Source of the DNA: Pseudomonas citri
GTDB taxonomy: Bacteria > Pseudomonadota > Gammaproteobacteria > Pseudomonadales > Pseudomonadaceae
Reading direction: 5' to 3'
Assembly: GCF_025336485.1 (NCBI RefSeq)
Contig: NZ_JAODAB010000012.1
Span: 115,237-179,236, forward strand
DNA: 64,000 nucleotides
The translations under genes and the position numbers were made by a program. Positions 9,138 through 20,253 of this stretch are shown here, piece by piece (the first letter of the stretch is position 1; the number at the start of each line of letters is the position of its first letter). Below the pieces are notes generated by a model, which did no database searches, had not been told where the DNA came from, and worked only from the letters and a program-made list of their open reading frames with translations.

Positions 9138-9227
9138 ATGAACCTCAATAGCCTGTTATGCAGCCTGCTCGCCGCCTATGCCTGCGGCGCCAGCGGTACC
9201 TATGAGAAACCTTCGCGCGAGGCTTGA
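9138..9227 (+). CDS. Very small ORF with a lipoprotein-like N-terminus, unknown
   Basis: A 29-codon frame starts MNLNSLLCSLLAAYACGASG and ends at a TGA at 9225. A GGAG precedes the ATG by about 10 bases. The hydrophobic start followed by a cysteine (LLAAYAC) faintly resembles a lipobox but is not a good match. It sits between the azurin promoter region and the 3' end of a leftward transglutaminase gene. It could be a tiny secreted peptide, a truncated remnant, or chance; I do not recognise it. Confidence 0.25.
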   Translation: MNLNSLLCSLLAAYACGASGTYEKPSREA

Positions 9228-9252
9228 AGCCTTTGCGCGACAACCTTGTCCA

Positions 9253-10146
9253 TCATTCCAGCGGCAGCACCGTCACCCGCACCTCGGGATCATGGCTGCC
9301 GCCCCCCAGGATCACCCCTCGCAAGGGGGACACGTCGGAAAAATCCCGGCCCCAGGCCAAGGTAATGTGCTCCAGCGCCGGCTGCACATTGTTGGTCGGG
9401 TCGAAATCCACCCACCCCAGCACCGGACAGAACACCGAGACCCAGGCGTGGGATGCATCGGCGCCGATCAGCCGTGGCTGGCCGGGCGGTGGCTGGGTCA
9501 GCAGATAGCCACTGACGTAGCGCGCCGCCAGTCCGCGGGAGCGCACACACGCCAGCATCAAGTGGGCAAAGTCCTGGCACACCCCGCGACGCCGCTCCAG
9601 CACTTCCACCAGCGGCGTCGCCACCTGGGTCGCTTCGGCATCGAAGGTGAACTCCTCGAAGATCTTCTCCATCAACGCCTGGACGCCGACCATCAATGGT
9701 CGCCCCGGCGGGAAGCAGCTTTCGGAAAATTCGGCGAAACTGCGCTTGAGGTGCACGTAGGGCGATTCGAAACGGTAACGACAGGCATCCAGCAGCGAAG
9801 CGGCAAGCGGCCGGCCACTGTTGTAGGTCAGCGCATTACAGGCGCTTTCCCAACTCGGCGAGCCATTGAAATCCAGCTCGGGACGGGCCAGTACCTCGAC
9901 GCTCAAGCGAGCGTTGACCAACAGCTCGTCGTGGGGACGTTCGAACGCCAGGCGCGTCAGGGGGTTGCCGAACACATCCAGCTCGTCGCGGCGGATCGTC
10001 GGCTCCGGGCTGATCAGCAATTGCTGTTCGGTGCAACGCTGCCAGGCACAGGCCCGCGGCCACAGGTGCGCCAGTTGCTGGGCCAGGGACACCGGGCTGT
10101 CATAGTGGTAGTGCGTGTCATGGAAGATCTGGTAACGCGCGTTCAT
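9253..10146 (-). CDS. Transglutaminase-like family protein (short form)
   Basis: 297-residue protein with an N-terminal bacterial transglutaminase beta domain (MNARYQIFHDTHYHYDSPVS) and a C-terminal transglutaminase-like core. The putative catalytic triad is visible: Cys in RRGVCQDFAHLM near residue 190, His in DASHAWVSVF near 233, and Asp in VDFDPTNN near 250. The family covers cysteine peptidases and amide-transfer enzymes; the substrate is unknown. Its ATG (10144-10146) overlaps the TGA of the upstream ATP-grasp/alpha-E gene by one base, so translation is probably coupled. With the two upstream genes it forms a conserved cluster predicted to make or process peptide/amide linkages (comparative-genomics proposal of Iyer and colleagues). 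Confidence 0.9.
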   Translation of the reverse strand: MNARYQIFHDTHYHYDSPVSLAQQLAHLWPRACAWQRCTEQQLLISPEPTIRRDELDVFGNPLTRLAFERPHDELLVNARLSVEVLARPELDFNGSPSWESACNALTYNSGRPLAASLLDACRYRFESPYVHLKRSFAEFSESCFPPGRPLMVGVQALMEKIFEEFTFDAEATQVATPLVEVLERRRGVCQDFAHLMLACVRSRGLAARYVSGYLLTQPPPGQPRLIGADASHAWVSVFCPVLGWVDFDPTNNVQPALEHITLAWGRDFSDVSPLRGVILGGGSHDPEVRVTVLPLE

Positions 10147-12632
10147 CAGACGGACACCGTACGCTGGCTGACGTCATCGACGTGGGCAAAATGGCGCAGG
10201 GCCAGGCGATCGGACACCTGGGCGCTGACATCGGCCACTTCCTGCAACAGATCGGCCAGCCCATCGAGCGCAGCGCGCAGGCTGGCTTCACCGAACAAGG
10301 GGTTTTCCAGGCAGCGCAGGTCAAAACGTGACAGCCGCGCGACCAGTTCCGGCAATGCGGTTTCCCGGGGGGCGGCAAAATCATCGTTCAAGCGCTTGAG
10401 GGTGCGGGTCACCAGTTTCAACTGGAACAGCACCGCGTGGGGGTTCTGCTCGTCCAACACCAGCAAGTCGAGCACCGGGATCAACTGAGCCACCGCCAGA
10501 TAGCGCGATCGGTAGGTGATGCTGCTGTTGCCCAGTTCCAGCAACCACTCAAGCCCCGCCTGATCGAACACCGCCTCGCCCCGCAGGAACGCCGCCAGGC
10601 TGCTGCTCAAAAATTGCAGACGCTCCAGGCGCCGGCCGATCATCAGGAAGCGCCAGCCCTCGTCACGGGTCATGTCGTCCAGGGCAAACCCGGACAACGC
10701 CGCCAGGGACATCACCAGGCGGTTGAGGAAATCCAGCAGCTCGCCGAAATCCGGCTGCTCGGTCTCAAGCTCCAGCGCCTCACGCTGCAACTCCACCAAC
10801 GCCTGCCAGTTTTCCCGGGACAGCTTGCCGCGCACCTGCGAAGCCGCCCATTGCAAGCGTTGCAGGTTGGAACGCAGGCTGAACGACCAGTCCTCGCCCA
10901 GCAACGCCGCCAGCAAGCGCTCGGGCAACTCGCCCTCCTCGGGCAGCAACATCAGGCTTTCCCCCAACGACACGGCCGATTGCAGCGCCTGCGGGTCGTC
11001 ACCGTCGACATAACGCGCCAGCATGATCCGCAGCAGACGCGCGCTGTCATCGCAACGCTCGCAGTAACGACCGAACCAGAACAGGTTTTCCACCACCCGC
11101 GAAGGCAAGTACGGGTCGCGCCGGACCAGGTCATGCACGCCGACGGTTCGCTGGGCCTTCCATTGTTCGCTGCCGGGGGCCTCTTCCCCCAGCACCCAGG
11201 TGTCCTTGCTGGCGCCACCGCGCTGCATCGACACCACCTCGGCATCCGCTTCGGCGGCCACGCGGGTCAAGCCGCCAGGCAGGACGCGATAACCGTCCTG
11301 CCCGGCCACGGCATACACGCGCATGCCGATGGCCCGTGGCTGGATCTGACCGTCCTCGGCCTGCCAGACCGGCGCCAGGGACAGTTGCGCCCGCTCCTGG
11401 GCAACGTAGGCGTAGGGCCGGGCCTGCAGACGCGCCGCCAGTTGACCGCGCTGCGTCTCGCTCAGGTCGCGACCGAACACCGGAGCGAAACTCTGGGAAG
11501 GGAACGCTGGTTTGATCAGCAACTGCGGCAGCTTCTCCAGGGCCTGGGTCAACACCGGCGGCTCACCGCACCACCAGGTGGCGATGGATGGCAGCAGCAG
11601 TTCCTCACCGAACAAAAACTCATTGATCTTCGGCAAAAAGCCCAACAGACCTGGCGACTCCAGCACGCCGCTGCCCAGGGCGTTGGCCACCAGGACCCGC
11701 CCCCGGCGCACGGCCTCCAGCAAGCCCGGCACGCCCAGGGCCGAGTCGGTGCGCAGCTCCAGGGGATCGCAGAAATCATCATCGAGCCGGCGCATGATCG
11801 CGTGGACCCGGCGCAGCCCGCTGAGGGTCTTGAGGTAGACCGTGGCGTCCCGCACCGTCAGGTCACCGCCCTCGACCAGCGGATAACCCAACTGGCGCGC
11901 CAGGTAGAGATGTTCGAAATAACTTTCGTTGAACCGTCCCGGCGTCAACAGCACCACCAGCGGCGGCTCGCCATCGCTGGGCGCCTGGCGCACGAGGGTT
12001 TCCTGCAAGGTACGGAAGAAACCGGAGAGATGTTGCACCTTGAGGTCGCGGTACAGGTCCGGGAAGGCCCGGGAAACGATCATGCGGTTTTCCAGCGCAT
12101 AGCCGGCGCCCGAGGGGGCCTGGGTCCGGTCTGCGGTGACCCACCAGCGACCGTCGGTGGTGCGCGCCAGATCCACCGCGTAGAGGTGCAGGAAGATCCC
12201 TTCGGGCGGTGAAATACCCTGGCAAGGCCAGAGGAAATTGTTATGCCCGAACACCAGTTCCGCCGGCAACAATCCCTCGCTGATCAAGCGTTGCGGCCCA
12301 TACAGGTCCGCCAGCACCGCATTGAGCAAGCGCGCCCGCTGGGCGATCCCCGCCGCCAACTGCTGGGCTTCCTGGGGCTCGATCACATGGGGCAGCAGAT
12401 CGAGCTCCCACGGCCGGTCAGCCCCCTTCGGGTCCGCGTAGACGTTATAGGTGACGCCGTTTTCCTGGATCTGCCGGGCCAGCAGCGCCTGGCGCTGGAT
12501 CAACTGTGCCTGGGTGTTGCGCTGCAACTGGTCGAACAGCGGCCGCCAGTGCGCACGCACGGCACCGCTGTCGTCCAGCAGTTCATGGTAGGTGCCCGGG
12601 GTCAGCGGGTAACGGTCAAGCAGGTCAGGCAT
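10146..12632 (-). CDS. Circularly permuted ATP-grasp / alpha-E domain fusion protein
   Basis: An 828-residue two-domain protein. The first ~480 residues are a circularly permuted type 2 ATP-grasp module (formerly DUF404/DUF407), with GYALENRMIVSRAFPDLYRD, VVLLTPGRFNESYFEHLYLA and RRLDDDFCDPLELRTDSALG visible. From about residue 500 comes the helical alpha-E domain (formerly DUF403), beginning PSRVVENLFWFGRYCERCDD. In many bacteria these are two genes; here they are fused. ATP-grasp enzymes join a carboxylate to an amine via an acyl phosphate, so a peptide or amide ligase is predicted. Substrates are unknown. It lies between two transglutaminase-like genes in the same direction and overlaps the downstream one by one base. 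Confidence 0.9.
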   Translation of the reverse strand: MPDLLDRYPLTPGTYHELLDDSGAVRAHWRPLFDQLQRNTQAQLIQRQALLARQIQENGVTYNVYADPKGADRPWELDLLPHVIEPQEAQQLAAGIAQRARLLNAVLADLYGPQRLISEGLLPAELVFGHNNFLWPCQGISPPEGIFLHLYAVDLARTTDGRWWVTADRTQAPSGAGYALENRMIVSRAFPDLYRDLKVQHLSGFFRTLQETLVRQAPSDGEPPLVVLLTPGRFNESYFEHLYLARQLGYPLVEGGDLTVRDATVYLKTLSGLRRVHAIMRRLDDDFCDPLELRTDSALGVPGLLEAVRRGRVLVANALGSGVLESPGLLGFLPKINEFLFGEELLLPSIATWWCGEPPVLTQALEKLPQLLIKPAFPSQSFAPVFGRDLSETQRGQLAARLQARPYAYVAQERAQLSLAPVWQAEDGQIQPRAIGMRVYAVAGQDGYRVLPGGLTRVAAEADAEVVSMQRGGASKDTWVLGEEAPGSEQWKAQRTVGVHDLVRRDPYLPSRVVENLFWFGRYCERCDDSARLLRIMLARYVDGDDPQALQSAVSLGESLMLLPEEGELPERLLAALLGEDWSFSLRSNLQRLQWAASQVRGKLSRENWQALVELQREALELETEQPDFGELLDFLNRLVMSLAALSGFALDDMTRDEGWRFLMIGRRLERLQFLSSSLAAFLRGEAVFDQAGLEWLLELGNSSITYRSRYLAVAQLIPVLDLLVLDEQNPHAVLFQLKLVTRTLKRLNDDFAAPRETALPELVARLSRFDLRCLENPLFGEASLRAALDGLADLLQEVADVSAQVSDRLALRHFAHVDDVSQRTVSV

Positions 12633-12726
12633 GGAAAGCTCGGCAGACGGCAGTGAAAGATGAGACTAGCGCAAGCGCATGACGCCCGGATAGGTGTCAT
12701 GTCTTGGCATTGAACGGCTAGCACTT

Positions 12727-12756
12727 TGTGGCGAGGGGATAAATCCCCTCGCCACA
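12727..12756. repeat. Perfect palindromic repeat TGTGGCGAGGGGAT (copy 1)
   Basis: A 14-bp perfect stem, TGTGGCGAGGGGAT (12727-12740) with its complement (12743-12756), has a 2-base AA loop. The same core recurs at 52889-52924. It lies 7 bases downstream of the large transglutaminase gene stop and upstream of the ATP-grasp gene, so it is intercistronic and could limit read-through or protect mRNA ends. Confidence 0.85.
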
Positions 12757-12763
12757 GTTTCGC

Positions 12764-15700
12764 TTATTGCTCTGACGTCTCCCGAAAACGCCGCAGATCG
12801 AGGGTGAAAGGAAACTCGTCATCCTTTGCCACGCTGGGTATCGGCAATTTCCCAGGCGTGTGTCCGAGCCGGAAGAACCGGGCCATCCGCCGGCTCTCGG
12901 CCTCGTTGGCATTCACCGGCAGGCTCTCATAGTTGCGCCCGCCCGGATGGGCCACGTGGTACTGGCAACCGCCCACGGAACGTTGCGTCCAGGTATCGAG
13001 CAAGTCGAAGACCAACGGCGCGTGGACGGGAATGGTCGGTTGCAGGCAGTTGGCCGGTTGCCAGGCACGGAAACGCACCCCGGCGACGAACTCGCCGCCC
13101 CGCCCGGTGGGCTGCAACGGTACCGCCACGCCATTGCAGGTGAGCACATAGCGTTGCGGCGCCAGGCCGCTGAGCTTGACCTGCAAGCGCTCCAGGGAAG
13201 AGTCCACATAGCGCACGGTGCCACCCATCGTGCCCTCCTCCCCCAGCACATGCCAGGGTTCGAGCGCCTGGCGCAATTGCAGCTCGATGCCGTTGGCCGC
13301 GTAGTCGCCGACCTTGGGGAAGCGAAATTCCAGGTGCGCCGCAAACCATTCGGTGCGCAGCCCATAGCCGGCGCTGTTCAGTTCGGCAATCACATCGGCG
13401 AAATCCTGCTCGATGAAATGCGGCAACATGAAACGGTCATGCAGCTCGGTGTCCCAACGCACCAGTTTCGCCGGTGCATAAGGCTCGCGCCAGAACCGCG
13501 CCACCAGCGCCCGCAACAGCAGTTGCTGAGCCAGGCTCATGCGCGCGTGGGGCGGCATTTCGAACGCCCGCAACTCCAACAGGCCAAGGCGCCCGGTGGC
13601 ACCGTCCGGCGAGTAGAGCTTGTCGATGCAGAATTCGGCCCGGTGCGTGTTGCCGGTCACGTCGATCAACAGGTTGCGCAACAACCGGTCGACCAACCAG
13701 GGCGGGCATTGCTCGCCAACCTCGGGCATCTGCGCGAAAGCGATTTCCAGCTCATACAACGCATCGTTGCGCGCTTCATCGACCCGCGGCGCCTGGGACG
13801 TCGGCCCGATGAACAATCCGGAAAACAGGTAGGACAACGACGGGTGGTTATGCCAGTAACTGATCAGGCTGCGCAGCAGGTCGGGACGCCGCAGAAACGG
13901 CGAATCGGCCGGTGTCGCGCCACCCAGCACGAAATGGTTACCGCCCCCGGTTCCAGTGTGCCGGCCATCGATCATGAATTTCTCGGTGGTCAGCCGGGTC
14001 TGTCGCGCCTGCTCGTAAAGAAATTCAGTGTGTTCGACCAACTCGTCCCAGCTCGCCGAAGGCTGCACGTTGACCTCGATCACACCGGGATCAGGGGTGA
14101 TGCGCAAATTGCTCAAGCGCGGGTCGCTCGGCGGCTCATAGCCTTCCAGCAGCACCGGACAATGCAGCTCCTCGGCCGTCGCTTCGATGGCGCTGACCAG
14201 CTCCAGGTAATCCTCGACCCGCGCCAGCGGCGGCATGAACAAGTACAACCGACCTTCACGGGCCTCGGCGCAGAGGGCCGTGCGGGTCAGCCAGTCGGCG
14301 GAGGCGTCGACCTGCGGGACGCGCTCCGGGTCAAGCGCCGGTTCGCCGTGACACGCCAGTTGCTCGGCGTCCGGCAGCTCGGGCAAGTCCTGATTCGGGT
14401 CGGTGGGGTGGATGAACGGGTACTCAGCCGCCGTCACCCAAGGCTGGGAGGCCAATGGCAAGCGATAGCCCAGCGGCGAATCCCCCGGCACCAGGCGGCA
14501 ATGAGTATCGCGCAGGTACCAACGGCCGCTTTGCCATTGATCACCCTTGGCCGTGCGGGCCAGCGGCAAGACCTGGCCGATCACCTTGTCCAGGCCCTGG
14601 TTGAAGACCTTGCGCAACCGCGCACGCTCCAGGGCGTCCTCCAGGCGCGGGTCCTGGGCCGTGACATTCGACGGCAACGTACCTTCGCGCCACAGGTAGT
14701 AGAAATTATCTTCGTAGGCCGCAAACACGAATCGCGCAGGAATTTTCAAGCGCTCGGCGACGCTCGCCAGGAACCGCCCGGCCAGTTCGCCATCGGCGCC
14801 GTAGTCCTGCTGCTCATCGGCGATCAACGCGCTGTTGTGCCAGATCGGCACCCCATCGCGCCGCCAGTAACAATTGAGCGACCAGCGCGGCAACTGCTCG
14901 CCGGGATACCACTTGCCCTGGCCGAAATGCACCAGCCCCTGGGGCGCGTAGTGGCTGCGCATGCGCTGGAACAGCTCGGCAGAGAGCCGGCGCTTGTTCG
15001 GTCCGAGCGCTGCGGTATTCCATTCGGCGCCGTCAGGATCATCGATGGACACAAAAGTCGGTTCGCCGCCCATGGTCAGGCGCACGTCACCTTCGAGCAG
15101 ATCTTCATCGATCTGGTGGCCCAGGGCCTGGATCGCTTGCCATTGCTCATCGGTGTAGGGCTTGGTGACCCGCGGCGCCTCCCATATCCGCTCCACGGAC
15201 ATCTCGTGGCTGAACGCGCACTCACACGGCTCCACCAAGCCACTGATCGGCGCCGCCGACGAAGGATCGGGGCTACAGGCCAAAGGGATATGCCCTTCGC
15301 CGGCGAACAAACCGGACGTCGCATCCAGGCCGATCCAGCCGGCACCGGGCAAGTAGACCTCGCACCAGGCATGCAGGTCGGTGAAATCCACCTCAGTGCC
15401 GGACGGGCCATCTAGGCTTTTCACATCGGCGGTCAATTGGATCAGGTAACCGGAAACGAAACGTGCGGCCAGGCCCAGGTTGCGCAGCAGCTGCACCAGC
15501 AACCAGGCCGAATCGCGACAGGAACCGGAGGCATGCTCCAGGGTATGTTCCGGCGTCTGGACGCCAGGCTCCATGCGGATCAGGTAGTTGATGTCTTCGC
15601 TCAGGCGCTGGTTGAGCGCCACCAGGAAATCCACCGTCGGCAACGGCGTGCGGTCGATGCCATCCAGGTACGCCTTGAGCCGGGGCGTGAGCGGCAGGGT

Positions 15701-16057
15701 TTCCAGGTACGGCGCCAGCTCCTTGCGCTCATCGGCGGCGTAGGCGAACGGGATTTTTTCGGCGTAGGGCTCGAGGAAGAAGTCGAACGGATTGAACACC
15801 GCCATTTCCGCCAACAGATCGACTTCAATCCGCAGCTCTTCGGTTTTCTCGGGAAACACCAGCCGCGCCAGGTAATTGCCTTGGGGATCCTGCTGCCAGT
15901 TGATGAAATGCTGCTCGGGCGAAACCTTCAGTGCATAAGACAATATGCGCGTGCGGCTATGGGCCGCCGGGCGCAGGCGAACGATTTGCGGGCCGAGTTC
16001 GACGGCGCGGTCGTAGCGGTAATGCGTAACGTGGTGCAATGCGATATGGATCGACAC
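12764..16057 (-). CDS. Large transglutaminase-like protein with C-terminal DUF2126 domain
   Basis: A 1097-residue protein. The N-terminal ~300 residues form a bacterial transglutaminase N domain plus core, with the triad Cys in ASGSCRDSAWLL (near residue 180), His in FTDLHAWCEVYLP (near 229) and Asp in GLDATSGL (near 245). The remainder is the large DUF2126 region, beginning around VRLTMGGEPTFVSIDDPDG. I chose a GTG start at 16057 because it is preceded by AGGAGGCACGTC and begins SIHIALHHVTHYRY, the family N-terminus; the frame extends to 16129 without a better start. It is the first gene of the three-gene transglutaminase/ATP-grasp/alpha-E cluster. The function is predicted, not known. Confidence 0.9.
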   Translation of the reverse strand: MSIHIALHHVTHYRYDRAVELGPQIVRLRPAAHSRTRILSYALKVSPEQHFINWQQDPQGNYLARLVFPEKTEELRIEVDLLAEMAVFNPFDFFLEPYAEKIPFAYAADERKELAPYLETLPLTPRLKAYLDGIDRTPLPTVDFLVALNQRLSEDINYLIRMEPGVQTPEHTLEHASGSCRDSAWLLVQLLRNLGLAARFVSGYLIQLTADVKSLDGPSGTEVDFTDLHAWCEVYLPGAGWIGLDATSGLFAGEGHIPLACSPDPSSAAPISGLVEPCECAFSHEMSVERIWEAPRVTKPYTDEQWQAIQALGHQIDEDLLEGDVRLTMGGEPTFVSIDDPDGAEWNTAALGPNKRRLSAELFQRMRSHYAPQGLVHFGQGKWYPGEQLPRWSLNCYWRRDGVPIWHNSALIADEQQDYGADGELAGRFLASVAERLKIPARFVFAAYEDNFYYLWREGTLPSNVTAQDPRLEDALERARLRKVFNQGLDKVIGQVLPLARTAKGDQWQSGRWYLRDTHCRLVPGDSPLGYRLPLASQPWVTAAEYPFIHPTDPNQDLPELPDAEQLACHGEPALDPERVPQVDASADWLTRTALCAEAREGRLYLFMPPLARVEDYLELVSAIEATAEELHCPVLLEGYEPPSDPRLSNLRITPDPGVIEVNVQPSASWDELVEHTEFLYEQARQTRLTTEKFMIDGRHTGTGGGNHFVLGGATPADSPFLRRPDLLRSLISYWHNHPSLSYLFSGLFIGPTSQAPRVDEARNDALYELEIAFAQMPEVGEQCPPWLVDRLLRNLLIDVTGNTHRAEFCIDKLYSPDGATGRLGLLELRAFEMPPHARMSLAQQLLLRALVARFWREPYAPAKLVRWDTELHDRFMLPHFIEQDFADVIAELNSAGYGLRTEWFAAHLEFRFPKVGDYAANGIELQLRQALEPWHVLGEEGTMGGTVRYVDSSLERLQVKLSGLAPQRYVLTCNGVAVPLQPTGRGGEFVAGVRFRAWQPANCLQPTIPVHAPLVFDLLDTWTQRSVGGCQYHVAHPGGRNYESLPVNANEAESRRMARFFRLGHTPGKLPIPSVAKDDEFPFTLDLRRFRETSEQ

Positions 16058-16183
16058 GACGTGCCTCCTGCGAGCCTGGGCGGTAACGAAAGCGGCGCAA
16101 GACTTATGCCATGCAGGCAGGTCGGACACTTTCTTTATCTACTCAAGGCAGTAGAGCACTAAAAACGCACGATGCCCGTATTC

Positions 16184-16201
16184 GTGCGCAAAGATGCGCA
16201 C
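16184..16201. repeat. Small perfect hairpin GTGCGCA-AAGA-TGCGCAC
   Basis: A seven-base perfect stem with a four-base loop lies in the 246-base gap between ygiQ and the large transglutaminase gene (16058-16303). The same gap holds a partial 'TGTGGCGAG' repeat (16207 onward and again near 16231) and the ygiQ terminator. It lies upstream of the transglutaminase cluster, so it could affect its promoter; no function is assigned. Confidence 0.4.
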
Positions 16202-16257
16202 ATAAATGTGGCGAGGCGGTAGCGAATCGACTGTGGCGAGCACTGCCGCCAGAAAGC

Positions 16258-16286
16258 AAAACGCCAGCTCTCAAGGCTGGCGTTTT
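16258..16286 (-). terminator. Rho-independent terminator of ygiQ
   Basis: AAAACGCCAGC (16258-16268) pairs with GCTGGCGTTTT (16276-16286) across a 7-base loop. On the leftward transcript the stem ends in a U-run, 18 bases after the ygiQ stop. Confidence 0.9.
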
Positions 16287-16303
16287 ACGTTGTCGCTCAA
16301 GAA

Positions 16304-18604
<2,301 letters not shown>

Positions 18605-18719
18605 GTCGATGACCGGTATAAAGGATGAAAAATCGCGGGCGCGGAATATAGCACAAAAAATGATCAAATCCGACGACCATGGTCGGAAATTGCTCGCGAC
18701 AGGGCCAGCTCAGACGACG

Positions 18720-20117
18720 TTACTCGTCATCATCAAAGTTATAGCTACCCGGCGCCAGGTTCTCGAAGCGCGTGTACTTGCCGATGAAAGCCAGGCGCAC
18801 GAAACCGATCGGACCGTTCCGCTGCTTGCCGATGATGATCTCGGCGATGCCCTTGTGCTCCGTTTCCGGGTGATAGACCTCGTCGCGATACACGAACATG
18901 ATCACGTCGGCGTCCTGCTCGATCGCTCCGGATTCCCGCAAGTCGGAGTTCACCGGACGTTTGTTGGGGCGCTGTTCCAAGGAGCGGTTCAACTGGGAAA
19001 GCGCCACGACCGGGCAGTTGAATTCCTTGGCCAGGGCCTTGAGGGATCGGGAGATCTCGGAAATCTCGTTGGTTCGGTTATCACCGCTGGAGCCCGGGAT
19101 CTGCATCAGTTGCAGGTAGTCGATCATGATCAGCCCGATATCGCCGTGCTCACGCACCAGGCGACGGGTTCGAGCGCGCATTTCCGACGGGCTGATGCCG
19201 GCGGTGTCATCGATGAACAGCTTGCGGTCGTTGAGCAGATTGACCGCCGAGGTCAGGCGCGGCCAGTCGTCGTCTTCCAGTTGGCCGGAACGGACCTTGG
19301 TCTGGTCGATACGCCCCAGGGACGACAACATACGCATGATCAGCGATTCGCCTGGCATCTCGAGGGAGTACACCAGCACGGCCTTGTCGCTGCGCAGCAC
19401 GGCGTTTTCCACCAGGTTCATCGCAAAGGTGGTCTTACCCATGGACGGACGGCCGGCGACGATGATCAGGTCGGCCGGCTGAAGGCCGCTGGTTTTCTCG
19501 TCCAGGTCGGTGTAGCCGGTGGACAGGCCGGTGATCGCGTCGGAGGTGTTGAACAGGGTATCGATGCGGTCGATGGCCTTGGTCAACAGCTCGTTGACCC
19601 CTACCGGGCCGCCGGTCTTTGGCCGTGCCTCGGCAATCTGGAAGATCTGCCGCTCGGCTTCGTCGAGGATCTCGGCGGCGGTACGGCCTTCCGGATTGAA
19701 GGCGTTGTCAGCAATTTCGTTACTGATGCCGATCAGTTGGCGCAGGGTCGCCCGCTCGCGCACGATCTGGGCGTAGGCCTTGATGTTGGCGACGGATGGC
19801 GTGTTCTTTGCCAGTTCGCCCAAATAGCCAAGACCACCCACCTGGGACGTCTGGCCTTCCTTGTCCAATTGCTCGGCGAGGGTCACCACGTCAATCGGCA
19901 TGTTCTGGTCGGCCAGCCTGGCGATCGCGCGGAAAATCAGGCGATGGTCATGCCGGTAGAAATCGCCGTCGGAGACTTGATCGAGCACACGCTCCCAGGC
20001 GTTGTTATCCAGCATCAGGCCACCGAGCACGGCCTGTTCGGCCTCGATGGAATGCGGAGGCACCTTCAGGGCTGCGGTTTGCAGATCGTATTGCTCGGGA
20101 GCGGTGATTTCGTTCAT
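18720..20117 (-). CDS. dnaB: Replicative DNA helicase DnaB
   Basis: Hexameric 5'-3' helicase that unwinds DNA at the replication fork and recruits primase. It has 465 residues from the ATG at 20117 (MNEITAPEQYDLQTAALKVP), the usual Pseudomonas start; a GTG two codons upstream is less likely. The N-terminal DnaB domain (PHSIEAEQAVLGGLMLDNN) is followed by the RecA-like motor with Walker A GRPSMGKTT near residue 222, Walker B LIMIDYLQLM and the terminal RNGPIGFVRLAF motif. It lies downstream of rplI on the same strand, separated by two strong hairpins, as in other pseudomonads. Confidence 0.98.
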   Translation of the reverse strand: MNEITAPEQYDLQTAALKVPPHSIEAEQAVLGGLMLDNNAWERVLDQVSDGDFYRHDHRLIFRAIARLADQNMPIDVVTLAEQLDKEGQTSQVGGLGYLGELAKNTPSVANIKAYAQIVRERATLRQLIGISNEIADNAFNPEGRTAAEILDEAERQIFQIAEARPKTGGPVGVNELLTKAIDRIDTLFNTSDAITGLSTGYTDLDEKTSGLQPADLIIVAGRPSMGKTTFAMNLVENAVLRSDKAVLVYSLEMPGESLIMRMLSSLGRIDQTKVRSGQLEDDDWPRLTSAVNLLNDRKLFIDDTAGISPSEMRARTRRLVREHGDIGLIMIDYLQLMQIPGSSGDNRTNEISEISRSLKALAKEFNCPVVALSQLNRSLEQRPNKRPVNSDLRESGAIEQDADVIMFVYRDEVYHPETEHKGIAEIIIGKQRNGPIGFVRLAFIGKYTRFENLAPGSYNFDDDE

Positions 20118-20179
20118 GGCCACTTGATTCTTTGGGAAACCCAGAGGGTTATGAAAATCAGGAATTGCAGAAAGACAAA

Positions 20180-20242
20180 GGGCACGACCTGTAAACAGGA
20201 TCGTGCCCGATGTTACCGGCTGGCACCCTCAGGTGCCAGCCG
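20180..20242. terminator. Two tandem hairpins between rplI and dnaB
   Basis: Hairpin 1 is GGGCACGA-CCTGT/ACAGG-A-TCGTGCCC (20180-20208), with a single bulged base and a two-base loop. Hairpin 2 is CGGCTGGCACC (20217-20227) with GGTGCCAGCCG (20232-20242), a perfect 11-bp stem with loop CTCA. On the leftward transcript hairpin 2 comes first after rplI, then hairpin 1 followed by a U-rich stretch (CTTTGTCTTTC). Together they likely terminate or attenuate the ribosomal operon before dnaB. Confidence 0.8.
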
Positions 20243-20253
20243 ACAAGTACTGC

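Noticed and set aside
12860..15415. 851-codon plus-strand frame opposite the large transglutaminase gene
   Set aside because: No ribosome-binding site or recognisable domain; the minus-strand product has an intact triad and family motifs.
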